Both the position numbers and the translations under genes were made by a program. Shown piece by piece: positions 38,315-50,820 of a stretch of DNA of 64,000 nucleotides (positions are counted from its first letter, which is position 1; the number at the start of each line of letters is the position of its first letter). This DNA is from Adineta ricciae. Taxonomy: Eukaryota > Rotifera > Eurotatoria > Adinetida > Adinetidae. Under the pieces are notes generated by a model. It had not been told where the DNA came from, searched no databases, and saw only the letters and a program-made list of their open reading frames with translations. The DNA lies in contig CAJNOJ010000039.1 of NCBI GenBank assembly GCA_905250025.1, forward strand, positions 310,001-374,000, written 5' to 3'.

Positions 38315-40236
38315 TCATTGGTCAACAGTACTTGCTGATTTTACAAATAAAAACATCGATCGTTGAAAACCTAGAAATCAATCGCAATCAAACAAAGGAC
38401 AGACAATCGATGGATATCTACCTTTATGAGTGTTATCTGGTGTTGCTATTGTCGTGCACGTTTCGAAGCCGACTTCAGTCGAGAGCAGATAAGATACAAA
38501 TTCCGTTGGTTTGAATTCTATCTGATTATACATTTCCGTGAGTTCTTTCTGAAGAAAACAAAATGACATCGATCAGCTCCATGTCAAACGCAGACAACAA
38601 AGAAATGTTCTTACCGTCATACGACGTTTCAATCGATAACTTGACCATGGCTGTGGTTCAAGCAAGAAACTTCCGCCTGGAAGTAAGGATTGATAAACGC
38701 GTTTGAAGAAACGTTTAAGACCTGGATCGCCGAAATTGAGGTGAACCCATTTTGTCACGCTAAATGCAATGATTGTATCATACTCTGCAACAATATTAGC
38801 CAAATCTACATCGTTCTCTAGCACAAAGTTTCCCTGAAAGAAAGAAGAAAAATCGATGTAATCTTAGGAACAAAGTTCAGTTCGGAAAACTTCATTAACG
38901 ACGAATGCTTTCTGCTCGTATGAAAAGTTTCTTCTTTTAGCTTCTCTTGCGAAAAGTTTAGGATGAGACATCTCTGTTCACCTGTTCAATGCTGTAGAAT
39001 TCGCCATAGTAAATCAAATAAAAAGTAACTGAGATGTATGTCGACCAGATTCGTGGCTGCTCGCTCGCTCGCTCCGGCTCAGCTCGATCAGCAGAAAGCA
39101 TTCGTCGCTTGGACTATATCCAAAGTTCATTTAATAACCCTAAATATACATATACAACAGCTTGTATAGTAAAACTTCGAAAAGAAGAAAATCAATGAAT
39201 GCACACCTGCTGAAAATGCAGGTTAAACGGATAGCACTTGTTTGCATTATTGCCGTTGTGGTCAGTATTGTTACTGTTCGTGCTGCTATATGTTTGAATT
39301 CGATTCCATAGTTGGTGTCGGGCTCGTTGTATTAATTGCTGATCGATATCCATACCAACAATCTGTGCTGGTTGAAAATGTTCAGCAACATAGAATGTCA
39401 CATGACCGGTATGACATCCTGAAATAATAACAAATTAAAATAGTAATTACTCGGCAAATGACTTGTTTTGAAAGAAAAGCAATCATATGCTCGTTTCGGT
39501 ATTCATCAGTTATGAAATGATCAGCAAAAGTCAACTCAGTCGAAAGATGGTGTAATTGGGTATTCATCATCTGAATATTTAGTAGTCTCCTCAATAAGCA
39601 TCGATAGATCTACTTGAACGTACCTATATCTAAAACTTGTTTATTTTGAAACCAATTTTGTTCGAGGTATTGTAATCGTTGATCATGACTCGGTTGTCGA
39701 TAACCATAATAACCTTGAAAATTGCCATACCTTGGCGGTAGTGAATGTCTTCGTTTTTTTCCGTAACGATTTTTTCGATTTGTAAATGTCATTGGATTAT
39801 GAGCGAATGCTTCATTCGTACTATTTGATGGAATAGAATAAAGAGTATTTAGTTCATCATCATTACGTGAAGTAGTATCAAGACGAAGAGGATCAAAAAT
39901 ATCGGGTTGAAGTAAAATTTCAACCGGTCGATCATTACCATTATCTAAATTATCATTGTTTGCATTTGTCATAGATGATGATGATCCTGCTGCTGCAGCG
40001 GATTGTTTTTTCTTTTCAATAAGTGCATTTAGATTGAGTGGATCTTTTCGATTACCACCTAAGAGAAACATCGTAGAAAATAATTGACGAGAAAAGAAGA
40101 GTCGCTTACCAAATCGGAAATGCGTTGGTATCGAATTTTTTCTTGCAGGTTTTCTTTTCATAATACGAGAGGATTTTTTTGTTGAGCGTTGCATGGGAGG
40201 AAAGAAATGTTTGGTTGCATCGTCGTTGGTTGCCAT
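38315..40236 (-). CDS. MEPCE: Bin3/MePCE-type RNA 5'-phosphate methyltransferase (7SK capping enzyme)
   Basis: Minus-strand exons 40236-40110, 40058-39624, 39418-39207, 38833-38615, 38548-38422 and 38370-38315 give 391 aa. The N-terminus is basic and low in complexity. From about residue 160: [10 protein letters not shown], a family signature, [23 protein letters not shown] (SAM-binding motif I), [25 protein letters not shown], then [33 protein letters not shown], and the C-terminal [18 protein letters not shown]. These match the Bin3 domain throughout. MePCE methylates the gamma-phosphate of 7SK snRNA (and of U6), stabilising the P-TEFb-inhibiting RNP in the nucleus. The first intron (40059-40109) is 51 nt with no stop, so its retention would only insert 17 residues. 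Confidence 0.9.
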
Positions 40237-41887
40237 ATTCTTGCATTAAGTTGAGATGAATTTGAAAATCTTCTGAAAGTCCAGATACTGGATTTAGTAA
40301 CGATCACAAGCCCACCCACAGACACACGTGAATGAGAACAATAGGGTAACGTGAAGAGAGAGAGAAGAAGAGACGAGAAGATATGTAGGGCACCTTGGTA
40401 TCTCGATAAGTTAAATCAATGAAAGATAAATATAGGCGCTCTTTTGTTCGGTTGAAAATGTTTGATATTGAAAAAAGTGTTTGATTGGTTGCTAGACGAA
40501 TACGCGAACGCACGAAATAATAAAAAAAGAACGATAGTATATATATATATATATATGTCTTAAGTAATCAAACCGCGACCTTGTCGTTTCTTTTTATAGT
40601 AGGCAAAATAATATGGACAGTGAAGAGTAAAACATGGATTTCATGACGAAGAAGAATTTTTCTCATGTTTTTCTAATGAACAGAGAATTATTTCAGAAAT
40701 GATGAATCTATGGTGAAAATAATGTTGAAAAATGATTGTAGAACATCATTGTTTGGTCACGTGGTGAATCTGAAAAGAGGTTCGTTATGATGATCCATGT
40801 CGAGTGCACCAATCAAGATGGGAGCGCTACCTCCTACGCACGCAGACGATTCATTAGATGGACGTGAATTGTTCTTTATTTAACTCAATGATTATTAAGA
40901 AAAAATCTTGAAAAAAGAATTGAGTTTTAATGAAATGATTCATGTTCAAGCACATCAGAGTCTTTCAAATGCTTTAACTCAAGTTTCGTTCTAAAAATAA
41001 CTTTCACTTATCAAGTTTCGTGTGTATTTCATTCTTTCAATCTCTGTTTTCAATTTGATCATAAGGTCAATATAGTTTCGTGTGTGTCACTCTTGAATTT
41101 CACTTTCGTGATCATGAGAAAAATATCTCATGTGATTGTCAGTGATTTTCGATCACATGCCGGTAACCCGTTTCGTCTTTCTTTATCTATTCAAATGGAA
41201 GACATTGACTGTCATCAGTAAAAATAAATCTTCGACCAAGGTTACATTATTTATAGTAATAATACATTCCTAGATTGTATCCATAAAGGCTTCTCTTGAC
41301 ATTTCTTTTTCCGATTCATATTAGGTTATATGCATTATCTAGATGAATGATGAAAAAGATACGACCTATACAATTGAGAGCCGAAAAAAACTGTAATCGA
41401 TTGATTGCATTTCAAATCGAAAGAAAGTCGGTGATTTACTACGAAGATGAAAATTATCTACGAATGATCATAATAAAAGTCGAACGGTGACAAAAATGGA
41501 ATGATATGTGCATTCCAGTTCGTTTCCAAGATGCATTGATGTGTCGACATGTTTGATATCTTGCTAGTTAGAACATATTGGCGTAAAGCCATCCATCAGC
41601 TGTACTAGAAGAATAAAAAGCAATGACGATCTTATCGTATAGCAACGAGGGAAAACATTTCATGCTTACTATTGTAATTAATCTCGATTGAGATTGACAG
41701 AGAATGAAACGAGGAAAAGAGAAAAAGCCCTCTCGATGATTTTGTTACGGTTCACTGATTAAGACATTGATAGATTTAATCAGCCATCTGCAAATCACTC
41801 GGAGAGATTATCGTTACTACAAAGACGTTTTTTTATGAAATTCTTCACGCATTAACCGTAAACTATTCTATTCTATCCTTTTCAGGC
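40237..41887. other. Intergenic, divergent promoters of MePCE and FRS2-like genes
   Basis: About 1.65 kb between divergent start codons, holding a TA repeat (40538-40557) and no recognised gene. Confidence 0.5.
40538..40557. repeat. TA dinucleotide repeat
   Basis: Ten or so TA units upstream of the MePCE gene. Confidence 0.85.
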
Positions 41888-42987
41888 ATGGGTAATAATA
41901 GCACATCAGCCCATCTCTCTGCTAATCTCATTGATGCTCCAGTACCTGTAGCAGATGATGTATTCAAAGTTGATAATATCAATTCGTACGGTCGAAAACA
42001 TGCCGTAGCAAAGATTCAGGTATCAAATGACAGTTTATGTATTCGACAAAAACATCGACAATCGTTATATATTCCACTCGAAACAATAAAACGATATGGC
42101 TTGGACGGCTCCATCTTCATTCTAGAATGCGGCCGTCGAGCACCACTTGGTCAAGCACGATATGCATTTCGTTGTAAACAAGCACGTTGTCTAGTCGATT
42201 GTATTGACCAACGCATACTTCTTCGTTCAAAACAACTCTCGGAACAGCCAAGACGTGGTGCAGTTACAGCATCTGTATCTGCGCTGACGAATCTCTCATC
42301 AAGTTCACGGTATCGACGTCGACGAACGCAATCCGACCATGGACAACCTCGTCGCGCGCCATCATCCGTACTTTTCTCATCATCATCTTCAGCGTCTATT
42401 TCATTTATCTCGAGAGCAACGTTTTCATATCGAAACTCTGTACCGAATCTATCAGAAAACTACATACCGTTTGATACACTACCTAGCAACAGTCGTGAGG
42501 GTATCGAAGAAGAAGAAAGGCAGTTTGTTGTCAAGATGAAGCAACCGATTGAAAAGTTATCCTCGCCTGATTTGAATTATTTAGAATTTAAACAAGGTTC
42601 AATCAAATTGGCAACAGAAGAGGAAGGTATATAAACTAGATCGAAACATGTCATTGGCAAACGTCAAGTTCTTGTGTGTCATTTCTAGATCTTTCTACGG
42701 GGTTAGACGTGCCAACTATCAGTTCAGAAGAAGAATCAACACAACAATCTTCCGTACAACAAGCGCATAAACGATCACTTTTATCATTGTTTAATCACCA
42801 TCAACAGAAGTTGAGCAAATCGAAGACAGCGAATCAAACAAATTCATCTCCAATTTCTACACTAAATTCTAATCCATCGACAACGACCCCTTATGTTTAC
42901 ATTGATCATGAGAAAACGATAACATTAACGGAAATAGCAAATAAACGATTACGACACCAGCAACAAATACGTCATGTTGAAGTGTAG
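41888..42987 (+). CDS. FRS2: FRS2-like myristoylated PTB-domain adaptor of FGF receptors
   Basis: Exons 41888-42626 and 42689-42987 encode 345 aa. Gly2 (MGNNSTSA) fits N-myristoylation. An IRS-type PTB domain spans about 25-112: FKVDNINSYG, SLYIPLETIKRYGLDGSIFILECGRRAPLGQARYAF, typical of FRS2/FRS3. A Ser/Arg-rich middle follows. The C-terminal TPYVYIDHEKTITLTEIANKRL corresponds to the YAVID...KTR ending of FRS2. FRS2 binds the FGFR juxtamembrane region, is tyrosine-phosphorylated and recruits GRB2 and SHP2 toward Ras. Grb2-type (YxN) sites are not evident here, so downstream recruitment may differ. An acceptor (CTTTTCAG) lies two bases before the ATG. AATAAA at 43226-43231. Confidence 0.85.
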
Positions 42988-43862
42988 TAAAAGGACTAAG
43001 TCTAATTTGTTAATGAATACTAATTACTGTTGTTTGCTTTTCTTAATTGTTATACAATGACATTTTATGTGTGAATCCTATACTTTCATATTTTGTGAGA
43101 AAATCTATTGGAAAATTATTCTTTATAGTAATATTTATGATAATATTGTTATGATATTTTTTATCTCTATGAATAATTATAATCTTTGTGAATTATTATG
43201 GAAAGTTCTTTTTGAATTGAAATGAAATAAATAAACATTTAATCAAGCGCAACATTTTCTTCGGCTTTGAAAACTAATTAGTAAGAGTACAAGTGAGAAT
43301 AGCAACGCGACGATGATTGCAAACGTTAGAATTCGCCAAATTTAGCTTGAAACTAATGTAACGAAAATTGAATTGCTCACTCAAGTCATACAAGAAACGC
43401 AATGACAGATTAGTCCAGAACAGCACTGTTCATAAACATAGGTGTACGATGGAAACGATCTGACTGATGTTATACATCACGTTCCCGCTAAACCGCATCA
43501 AATTCAGGTTTTATTTTCTCTCATACACAAGTAGCTACTCGATTGTGTTCATATCATTTGTCATTTATTTTATCCAGCAGAGACGCAATCAGAAAAGACA
43601 AACTATCTCAGTGTACCACAATAGTAACTGCATTTCTCTCTCAATTTTTATTTCAAAACCTTTCTATATAAAAATCGGTCTTGGTTTTTCATAATGTGTA
43701 TAACAGCAGAGCTGTGTTCGATAGACATGTTTGTAAAATTAGACATCATTCGACGAGTTTATTAGGAGAATTTATGAATCATTGAAAAGGAAAGTCGTTT
43801 GAATTAATTGTATTACAAAATAATTACTGATGTGATTCCGTTACACACAAGAATTGGCAATT
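42988..43862. other. Intergenic (convergent gene ends)
   Basis: About 875 bp, AT-rich, with overlapping AATAAA signals at 43226-43235 for the FRS2-like gene; no gene seen. Confidence 0.5.
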
Positions 43863-44605
<743 letters not shown>

Positions 44606-44856
44606 TATTAAATTGAACTATCTATAACATGAAAAAGCAGTAAAATACTATTATTTGATTCGAAATTCTCGTCTCAGATCTGATGAGGATAAATTTCTAT
44701 ACGATTACTCTTATATAAAACGAATTTGCGATAAAACAAAAGATCTCTTTGAGCTAGATGAATATTGTGTGCATAAAGATTTTTATCTGTGCTTATACTA
44801 AAAGAACTTGTTTCGTATAAACAATTCGTTTTTTCGAAAGATAAAAGTCAGATCAG

Positions 44857-46150
44857 TTACAAATATCGTATGCGAACGATGTTCGAACAACAAGACCGGA
44901 TAATTGGTTTCGTAGATTTGTACACAATCAGTGGTATCGCCAGCAGATAGAAATTACCGAGATACACTCGTATGCTACTTGCTGCCGTAGTCGAACGCCG
45001 AATTCTTTGTGCTTGCTCGCTTTCATACCATTGAATAATCGAATTTTTCAATTGCTCGATCAATGTTTGATGTAAACAACTACTATACAGAAAGCTTTTT
45101 CCAGTCGATGTAGATGATGGTGTGATATCGAACAGTATGTGGCGAATGCGATAATATGGTGTTCTTGACGTTCTACTTTTCTTCTCGCCAAATTGACACA
45201 GATCAAGTTCAACATTGGCGAACATGAACATAAGAATCTCGTGACACACTAATAAGCCACGCGTCGTAAGGATAATCTGTCATATCATCAATTTCTCTAT
45301 TGTGCGTTGTAAACGATGCTAAAATATTTAAGCTAATCAGACGATCAGAAGAAGATTGAATAGACCATATTAATTCATATATATTTAAAGAACCGTCACT
45401 AGTACCTACACAAAACCTAGAGTCATGAAGGATATGGAAATAAAAACTAACCAACGAGTAGTTTTAATTGAGAAATCGGACAGATCGCATGTACAATGAC
45501 GTATTCATATTCTTCAATTGAAACGGTAAATATTATTCTTAATTATTGCTGTAGTTGATGGTGGTATCATGTCATTGAATGATTGACTAAATGAATTGAC
45601 CTGACAAACTACATCTATTATATTTGATGGCGTTATCGATATCGCAGTTTCATTACCGATGGATTTGACAGTTGTTTGGCTTTTGGGATGGAGCAATATA
45701 GATAAGCGACGTTTCGAATTTTTCATATCAGACGCTGATGAATTTTCCGCTGCCGTAGCGTTTTTGATAATGTTGGCACATCGAACATGTTCGAGGTAGC
45801 GGCATCGAATTCCGCGGATTGTCATCAAAGTCAGTATGACATGCTTTCGGCATAATGACTTTCAAATGCTGATTTTGCACCAAGATCAGATATTCTTGCT
45901 GTTTAGTTACGGAGATCATCCGCATGACACTATCTTGCTGAGAAAAATTACTTTGATTTTGTACGGAACACCTTTGATGATTTGAATTTGTCGATGGATT
46001 CAAATGAGTCCATTTGAGATGAACGTCATTGCCAGCACCGGTTTTGGTTGAACCGCCACCACTACCAATGACTATTAAACCCCAAGGCTTCAATGGTTGA
46101 ATACAATAAGGCGGATAGGACATTTCTGGGATGAAATGTGATGATGACAT
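44857..46150 (-). CDS. PREB: PREB/Sec12-like WD40 protein, gene model incomplete
   Basis: The start (46150) and N-terminus are clear: PPYCIQPLKPWGLIVIGSGGGSTKTGAGNDVHL matches the PREB/Sec12 glycine-rich K-loop that binds Sar1. A blade follows in exons about 45537-45452 and 45405-45224: ISQLKLLVGTSDGSLNIYEL and THNREIDDMTDYPYDAWLISVSRDSYVHV, like the central repeat of PREB. A final exon 45180-44857 ends with a hydrophobic stretch (VYLGNFYLLAIPLIVY) that could be the ER anchor. Between about 45828 and 45538 two frames overlap and I could not find a consistent splice; introns of 37-48 nt with AAG acceptors seem needed. PREB is the ER exchange factor for Sar1 that starts COPII coat assembly. About 150 C-terminal residues usual for PREB appear to be missing. 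ATG14 ends 177 bp upstream. Confidence 0.6.
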
Positions 46151-46327
46151 GATTGAATCTAGAAAATTCAGAGAGCCAAAACAGTATAGAGTTATATATA
46201 TATATAGTTTTGGACTGTTTGTCCTTGGATCTTGGAAAAACAAAACGCGTCACGTAAATATTCGAGAATACGTCAGAAGAAGAAACTAAAACACCCATGC
46301 CATTATTGAAAGTTACACACAATTAAA

Positions 46328-48509
46328 TCAACGAAATAAGAACTTATTTCTCAAGAATTCGATGGAACTACTCATCAACGTCGAATGTTGTTGACTGGAA
46401 TTGGAGGATGTGGAATCACTATAATCAGAAACCGATTGATCATTAGGAATGAAATCGCCTAGTGTTAAAAGGAACAATGTAGTTAAATTTATGGTATAAA
46501 TAAACGTATTTCAATAGAATTTACCAGCCGATATTGCTTCCCATTCGTTATCATTCGAAAGATTTGCTTCATCATTATCATCCTCATCCGACCAATAATC
46601 GTTCATAGGAACACCACTGATTTGATCAACCCATTTTTTGATCGTGTTGATATACTCCAGCGAAAAACTAACTGAACGCGGTCTAAGGAAAGATTCACCA
46701 ATCAAGCAAAAGACTCTCGAACGATCATTCACTCACCGACTGGGATATTTGTCAAGTTGAAGCAGGTGGAGTAGATTTTCCAATGTATGAGAAGCATTAT
46801 CAAGTTCACATGGAATACCTTGTGATAAACAACTGCTAACAATATTAGCATCTAATTTCGTTATATTTGCACGAAGGTCTTCAGCTGTCAAATCGTTCGT
46901 GTGGAATACTCTAATAAGAAAAAGAATTATAAGAGAACAATTCGTTTGCTAATATCTTACGCGCAATGTAAACGAAATGGAAGGTGTATTTGAAGACAAA
47001 AGGCCATAACATTCACCAGCTGACAAGCATGCGACAGACCGGATACAACTTCATATAAAGCATGCGGTTCTGTCGTATAAGCCGAACCAGGAGCCTGATT
47101 TTTCCTCTCGGTATCAGCCGCTAATAATACTAAAGTTGAAATCGTATAAATATATTATGCCTTGTGAATTTTTCATGTGTCTTTTCTCTAGGACAAGGCT
47201 GTGTGGTATTCAAAAGCCCTGCAAAGCATATGGTATAATGCTATCTGTAATAGGAATACTATTTTTCTAAATTACCAACGGCATACGTCGAAGTAAATCG
47301 TTTGCCATCGACAATACAGCCAGCTCTACTTCAAGTGTATTTGAAAATTATGTTGCGTATACGTACGAGAGTGGATTTGATAATCGCCATTTTTGACTAA
47401 GTATGAGTTCACAATTTGAAGTCTACAGTCTTGATTAACTGTTCTTTTTTTCTGCTCGATTTGTTCGTCATCCATTTCGTCACTATTCGTTGATAATTGA
47501 GCTTGTGATGGATTTATAATTCGCGTCCCCTGTGCGCTGGACAGAAAATCAAAGAAAGTCAGTTTTCCCATCGAAGTTTATCTTACTCTTCACTTGCAGA
47601 CGCATCTTTGATCGGAAAAATATATTTTGATAGATCGTTAAAAAATTCATGACGAATTTTATTCAATTTCTGAATTTGTTTTGTTAATACGTGAATTTGA
47701 CTTTTGAGTTGGCCTTCCACTGATATCATCTTATTATTTACACCGGTTAACTCAACTTTTATTGTTTGAATGCGTTCAGTGATCGCACTAATACGTCGAC
47801 TAGTTTCAATTTTGCGTTGCTTTTCTGAAATTCAAAGAAAGATCGACATTCGAAAAGAACAATTTCATTCAATTACTCTGCTCGATACGTTCTCGAATGA
47901 TTTTGATTCTATCGTGCATGAGATTCAAACGTAGTTTCCGGGTTTGAATATCTTCATACTAAAATTCAGATAAAGTTCAATGAGATTTTTCAATTTGGAA
48001 GAAAATCTTTCGAACCATTTCATGCATTTTCATCGATTCGCCAAGTTTTGTCTCATATCTAATAAATAAGCTATGAGTAAATAATTGTAATTAACTTGAT
48101 CTTACTCGACTTGAAGGGTTTTCTTTTCCGATTGAAATTTCGTCAGCAAGAACATTCGATCACAGCATCGAAGATGATATGTTTTACTATTTGAATATTG
48201 TAAGAACTCGTAATAATCATCTTTATTCAATAATTTCAATAAGAACTCGCGTCTTTTATGCGAACATGTCCGATGATTTGACGGACAAAATGCACCGGCA
48301 TTGACACATATTGTACATGTTAACATTGGCCCATCGACGTATTTACGACACAACAGACATTTATATGGTGAGATGATTTTCAAATTATCCTCCTGTTCGT
48401 TGCCATTCGTATTTCCAGACTCATTTTCTCTATAAATCGAGAAGAAAAACTGATTTGGTAACGGTGTTACTGGTGTATCTTCACCAGCGTCGTCCTCATC
48501 ATTACTCAT
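46328..48509 (-). CDS. ATG14: ATG14/Barkor, autophagy-specific subunit of PI3-kinase complex I
   Basis: Ten minus-strand exons: 48509-48106, 48058-48016, 47958-47877, 47824-47587, 47536-47363, 47328-47276, 47129-46961, 46910-46737, 46682-46525, 46458-46328; frame closes to 541 aa (human 492). N-terminal paired CxxC motifs (CLLCRKYVDGPMLTCTICV), a long coiled coil (about 135-290) ending IRHEFFNDLSKYIFPIKD, an NGDYQIH segment, HALYEVVSGLSHACQLVNVM, LDANIVSSCLSQG, SFSLEYINTIKKWVD, NEWEAISAG, and an amphipathic C-terminus SSIEFLRNKFLFR like the BATS membrane sensor. ATG14 directs Vps34-Beclin1 to the ER for autophagosome formation. Exon 6 and the 34-nt intron before it are the weakest points; an alternative frame there would not match the next exon's phase. 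An acceptor lies 9 nt before the ATG. Confidence 0.82.
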
Positions 48510-48669
48510 CTTTGATATCTGTAAATAATATAGAAAACAAAAGAAAAATAAAATGACTGTAAGACATCTATAGAGATAAAACATGAAACCATTTATGTAA
48601 ATTTTTTTGAAATAAAAAATATTAGTGGTGTAATCTCGGTACACATCAACATCGAGTTATGACATTCGA

Positions 48670-50056
48670 CTAATCAGATTTCACGCTATATGATATAGGA
48701 AAATGACTAAGAAGTTGAGAAATCGTTGAGTTTTTCTTGCTACCACTTGATATACGTAGTAAATATTCTCGACGTTGTTCTGCACTGGTTCGCTGACCTA
48801 TGCGTTCACCCATTCGAACGAGTGTCTCCATACAATTATTGGAATTATGATGTAAATCATCATCCCATCTTACCATACCAGCTTTGAAAACAACAACTAT
48901 TGTACTGCCACCGTATGCGAAGTAACCTGCAATGAAAATTATTGATAGATTCTATCCTGATAAAGCAAGGTATACTACCAAGTTCGTCGCCTTTCTCAAC
49001 CGTTTGACCTGGTGCGACAGTGAAATTAACTGAACCCACAAGTAGCGCACCAATGGCAACAAACGCAACTTTCTCAAAATGTTCACTGTTGATTGTGATA
49101 ACTGTTCTTTGATTTTGCGTAAGTACATCTAATTGTTCTTGAATGGCAACTGGATTAACTGTATAGTATGTTCCTGAAATTTTCTTCATCTGTTCTCCGA
49201 TTGTGCCCTGAATCGGCGAATGAAAGCGATGATAGTCGACAGGTGCTAGGCGAAAGATTGCGATCGAACCACCCTCGAATTCTTTTGCTAATACTTCGTC
49301 TTCAAACAAATATCGAAGAGAAAACTGTTGACCCTTTACCCAAATACGTGTCGCTTCGGAAATATTATCAAACGTTATCAAACGACAATCAGCAGCTGAT
49401 ACGACAACATCCGGATCATGACGATCGGCGATCGGTCGCGCATCGGGTTTCAACTTACGATAGAAAAATTCGTTAAACGTAAAATACATCGATATATTTG
49501 GTTCGAGTAATTCCGTTAGATCGATTTGATACATTTTAACAAAACCTGGAATATGTTTACGCGATTTCGGCTCATCGAATGCTTCCCCCAAACGTGTTGT
49601 TTCGCGTGCAAAGAAATTTCTGATCGTACTCGTATGCAATAATTCGCGTTGTACCGGACCGCTGAACAGTAAACGCATTCCATGTTTATGATAAGAAGGC
49701 ATTTGCTCATAAGTCAAGCGGTTCGTTCGACGATCAAGAACTTTGAAAGCGTACTTCGTACCTTGAGCATCTTCGTATTTGAATAAGTTCGGTGGCAGTT
49801 CATGTTCGAGATCTTGTTTGACGACTTCGTGTGTTGGTATTATTGAACGAAGAAGAAAACCAAAACAATCCTGTGGAATCGGTAAATGCTCTTCGGAAGT
49901 CGATTGCAAGGCACATGTTTGATCGATCATTTCTGAAATTGCCATCTGTGCTTGAGAAATCTGTTCGTCGTCGATATCTGCAAGTAGGTCAGATGAAATC
50001 GCAACTGTCACTGTCTCCAATGTGCCATTTTCGGTTGTATCAATCGACTTGTCCAT
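48670..50056 (-). CDS. Phosphatidylserine decarboxylase, fungal/plant PSD2-like type
   Basis: Minus-strand exons 50056-48979 and 48926-48670 give 444 aa; intron 52 nt. Signature blocks: NEFFYRKLKPDARPI, VSAADCRL, WVKGQQFSL, EGGSIAIFRLAPVDYHRFHSPI, GTYYTVNPVA, VAIGALLVGSVNFT, and KGDELGYFAYGGSTIVV. Self-cleavage at GGST (Ser367) should give the pyruvoyl cofactor; catalytic His is in DYHRFHSP. The enzyme converts phosphatidylserine to phosphatidylethanolamine. The wording is that of the soluble or endomembrane PSDs of fungi, plants and some bacteria, not the animal mitochondrial PISD, and no mitochondrial targeting or membrane helix is evident. After the core comes a WDDDLHHNS...ETLVRMGERIG block, also shared with that group. 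A candidate for lateral transfer. Confidence 0.88.
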
Positions 50057-50820
50057 GTTCGAAATACTCAGCAGTGTTACTTGTCTTTGGTCCTTTTAAA
50101 ATGTAATTATTTCTCTCAATGAAATGAGAAAATGTAAGAAGTTTTTTTTCCTCGTCAGATATCCAAATGCAACCATATTTCCGCTTCGCAACTCCCACGG
50201 TATACATCACGGCTGCCGTCTATTTAAAAGGAAAAAAAATGCATCATTCTTGAGCCTTCTATGGTCGATTTTTAGCAGTGAAAAGAAATGTCGATTATCT
50301 TGAAGATTGTTTTGTTTTTCTTTAGTTGAAGAGAAAAGAAAAGGACGAGAAACGCGTTCATGCATCACGATAAATACGTCAGTTTCATTTGGTTTATACG
50401 CATAGATATGTAAGATGTATGAACGGAAGAAATAGAATGGCGTTTTGTTTTGAAGAAAGAGAGAAAAAAAACAAAAAAAACTTTATCGAGGCTTTTCAAT
50501 ATCATTTTTGGAGGGAAAAAACGAGAGAGAGAGAGAGAAAAAAAGAACATCTGAAATAATAAGAACAAATAGTCAACAAATAACTAAAGGCATAAACGTG
50601 TTTTACTCGTATCATTGGTAATCTAGGAAATCAAGATGATTAGAAGAAAGTATAAAACTCAAGGACCGGATTAGAATTAAACACAGAGAAAAAAACGAAA
50701 AAATCATTCGAACAACAATGTATTAAAACAGATATCATCAAACGAAAACACTTCTTCATCGTAAAAAAAACTACTGTTGGATAGTCCAAAGCAGAAACAT
50801 TGGTTGGATTCGATATTGTC
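50057..50820. other. Intergenic
   Basis: 764 bp, AT-rich with purine-rich runs (GA-rich at about 50456-50545); no gene recognised. Confidence 0.5.

Noticed and set aside
49168-49476. 102-codon open frame on + strand
   Set aside because: Antisense shadow inside the decarboxylase exon; no own signals.
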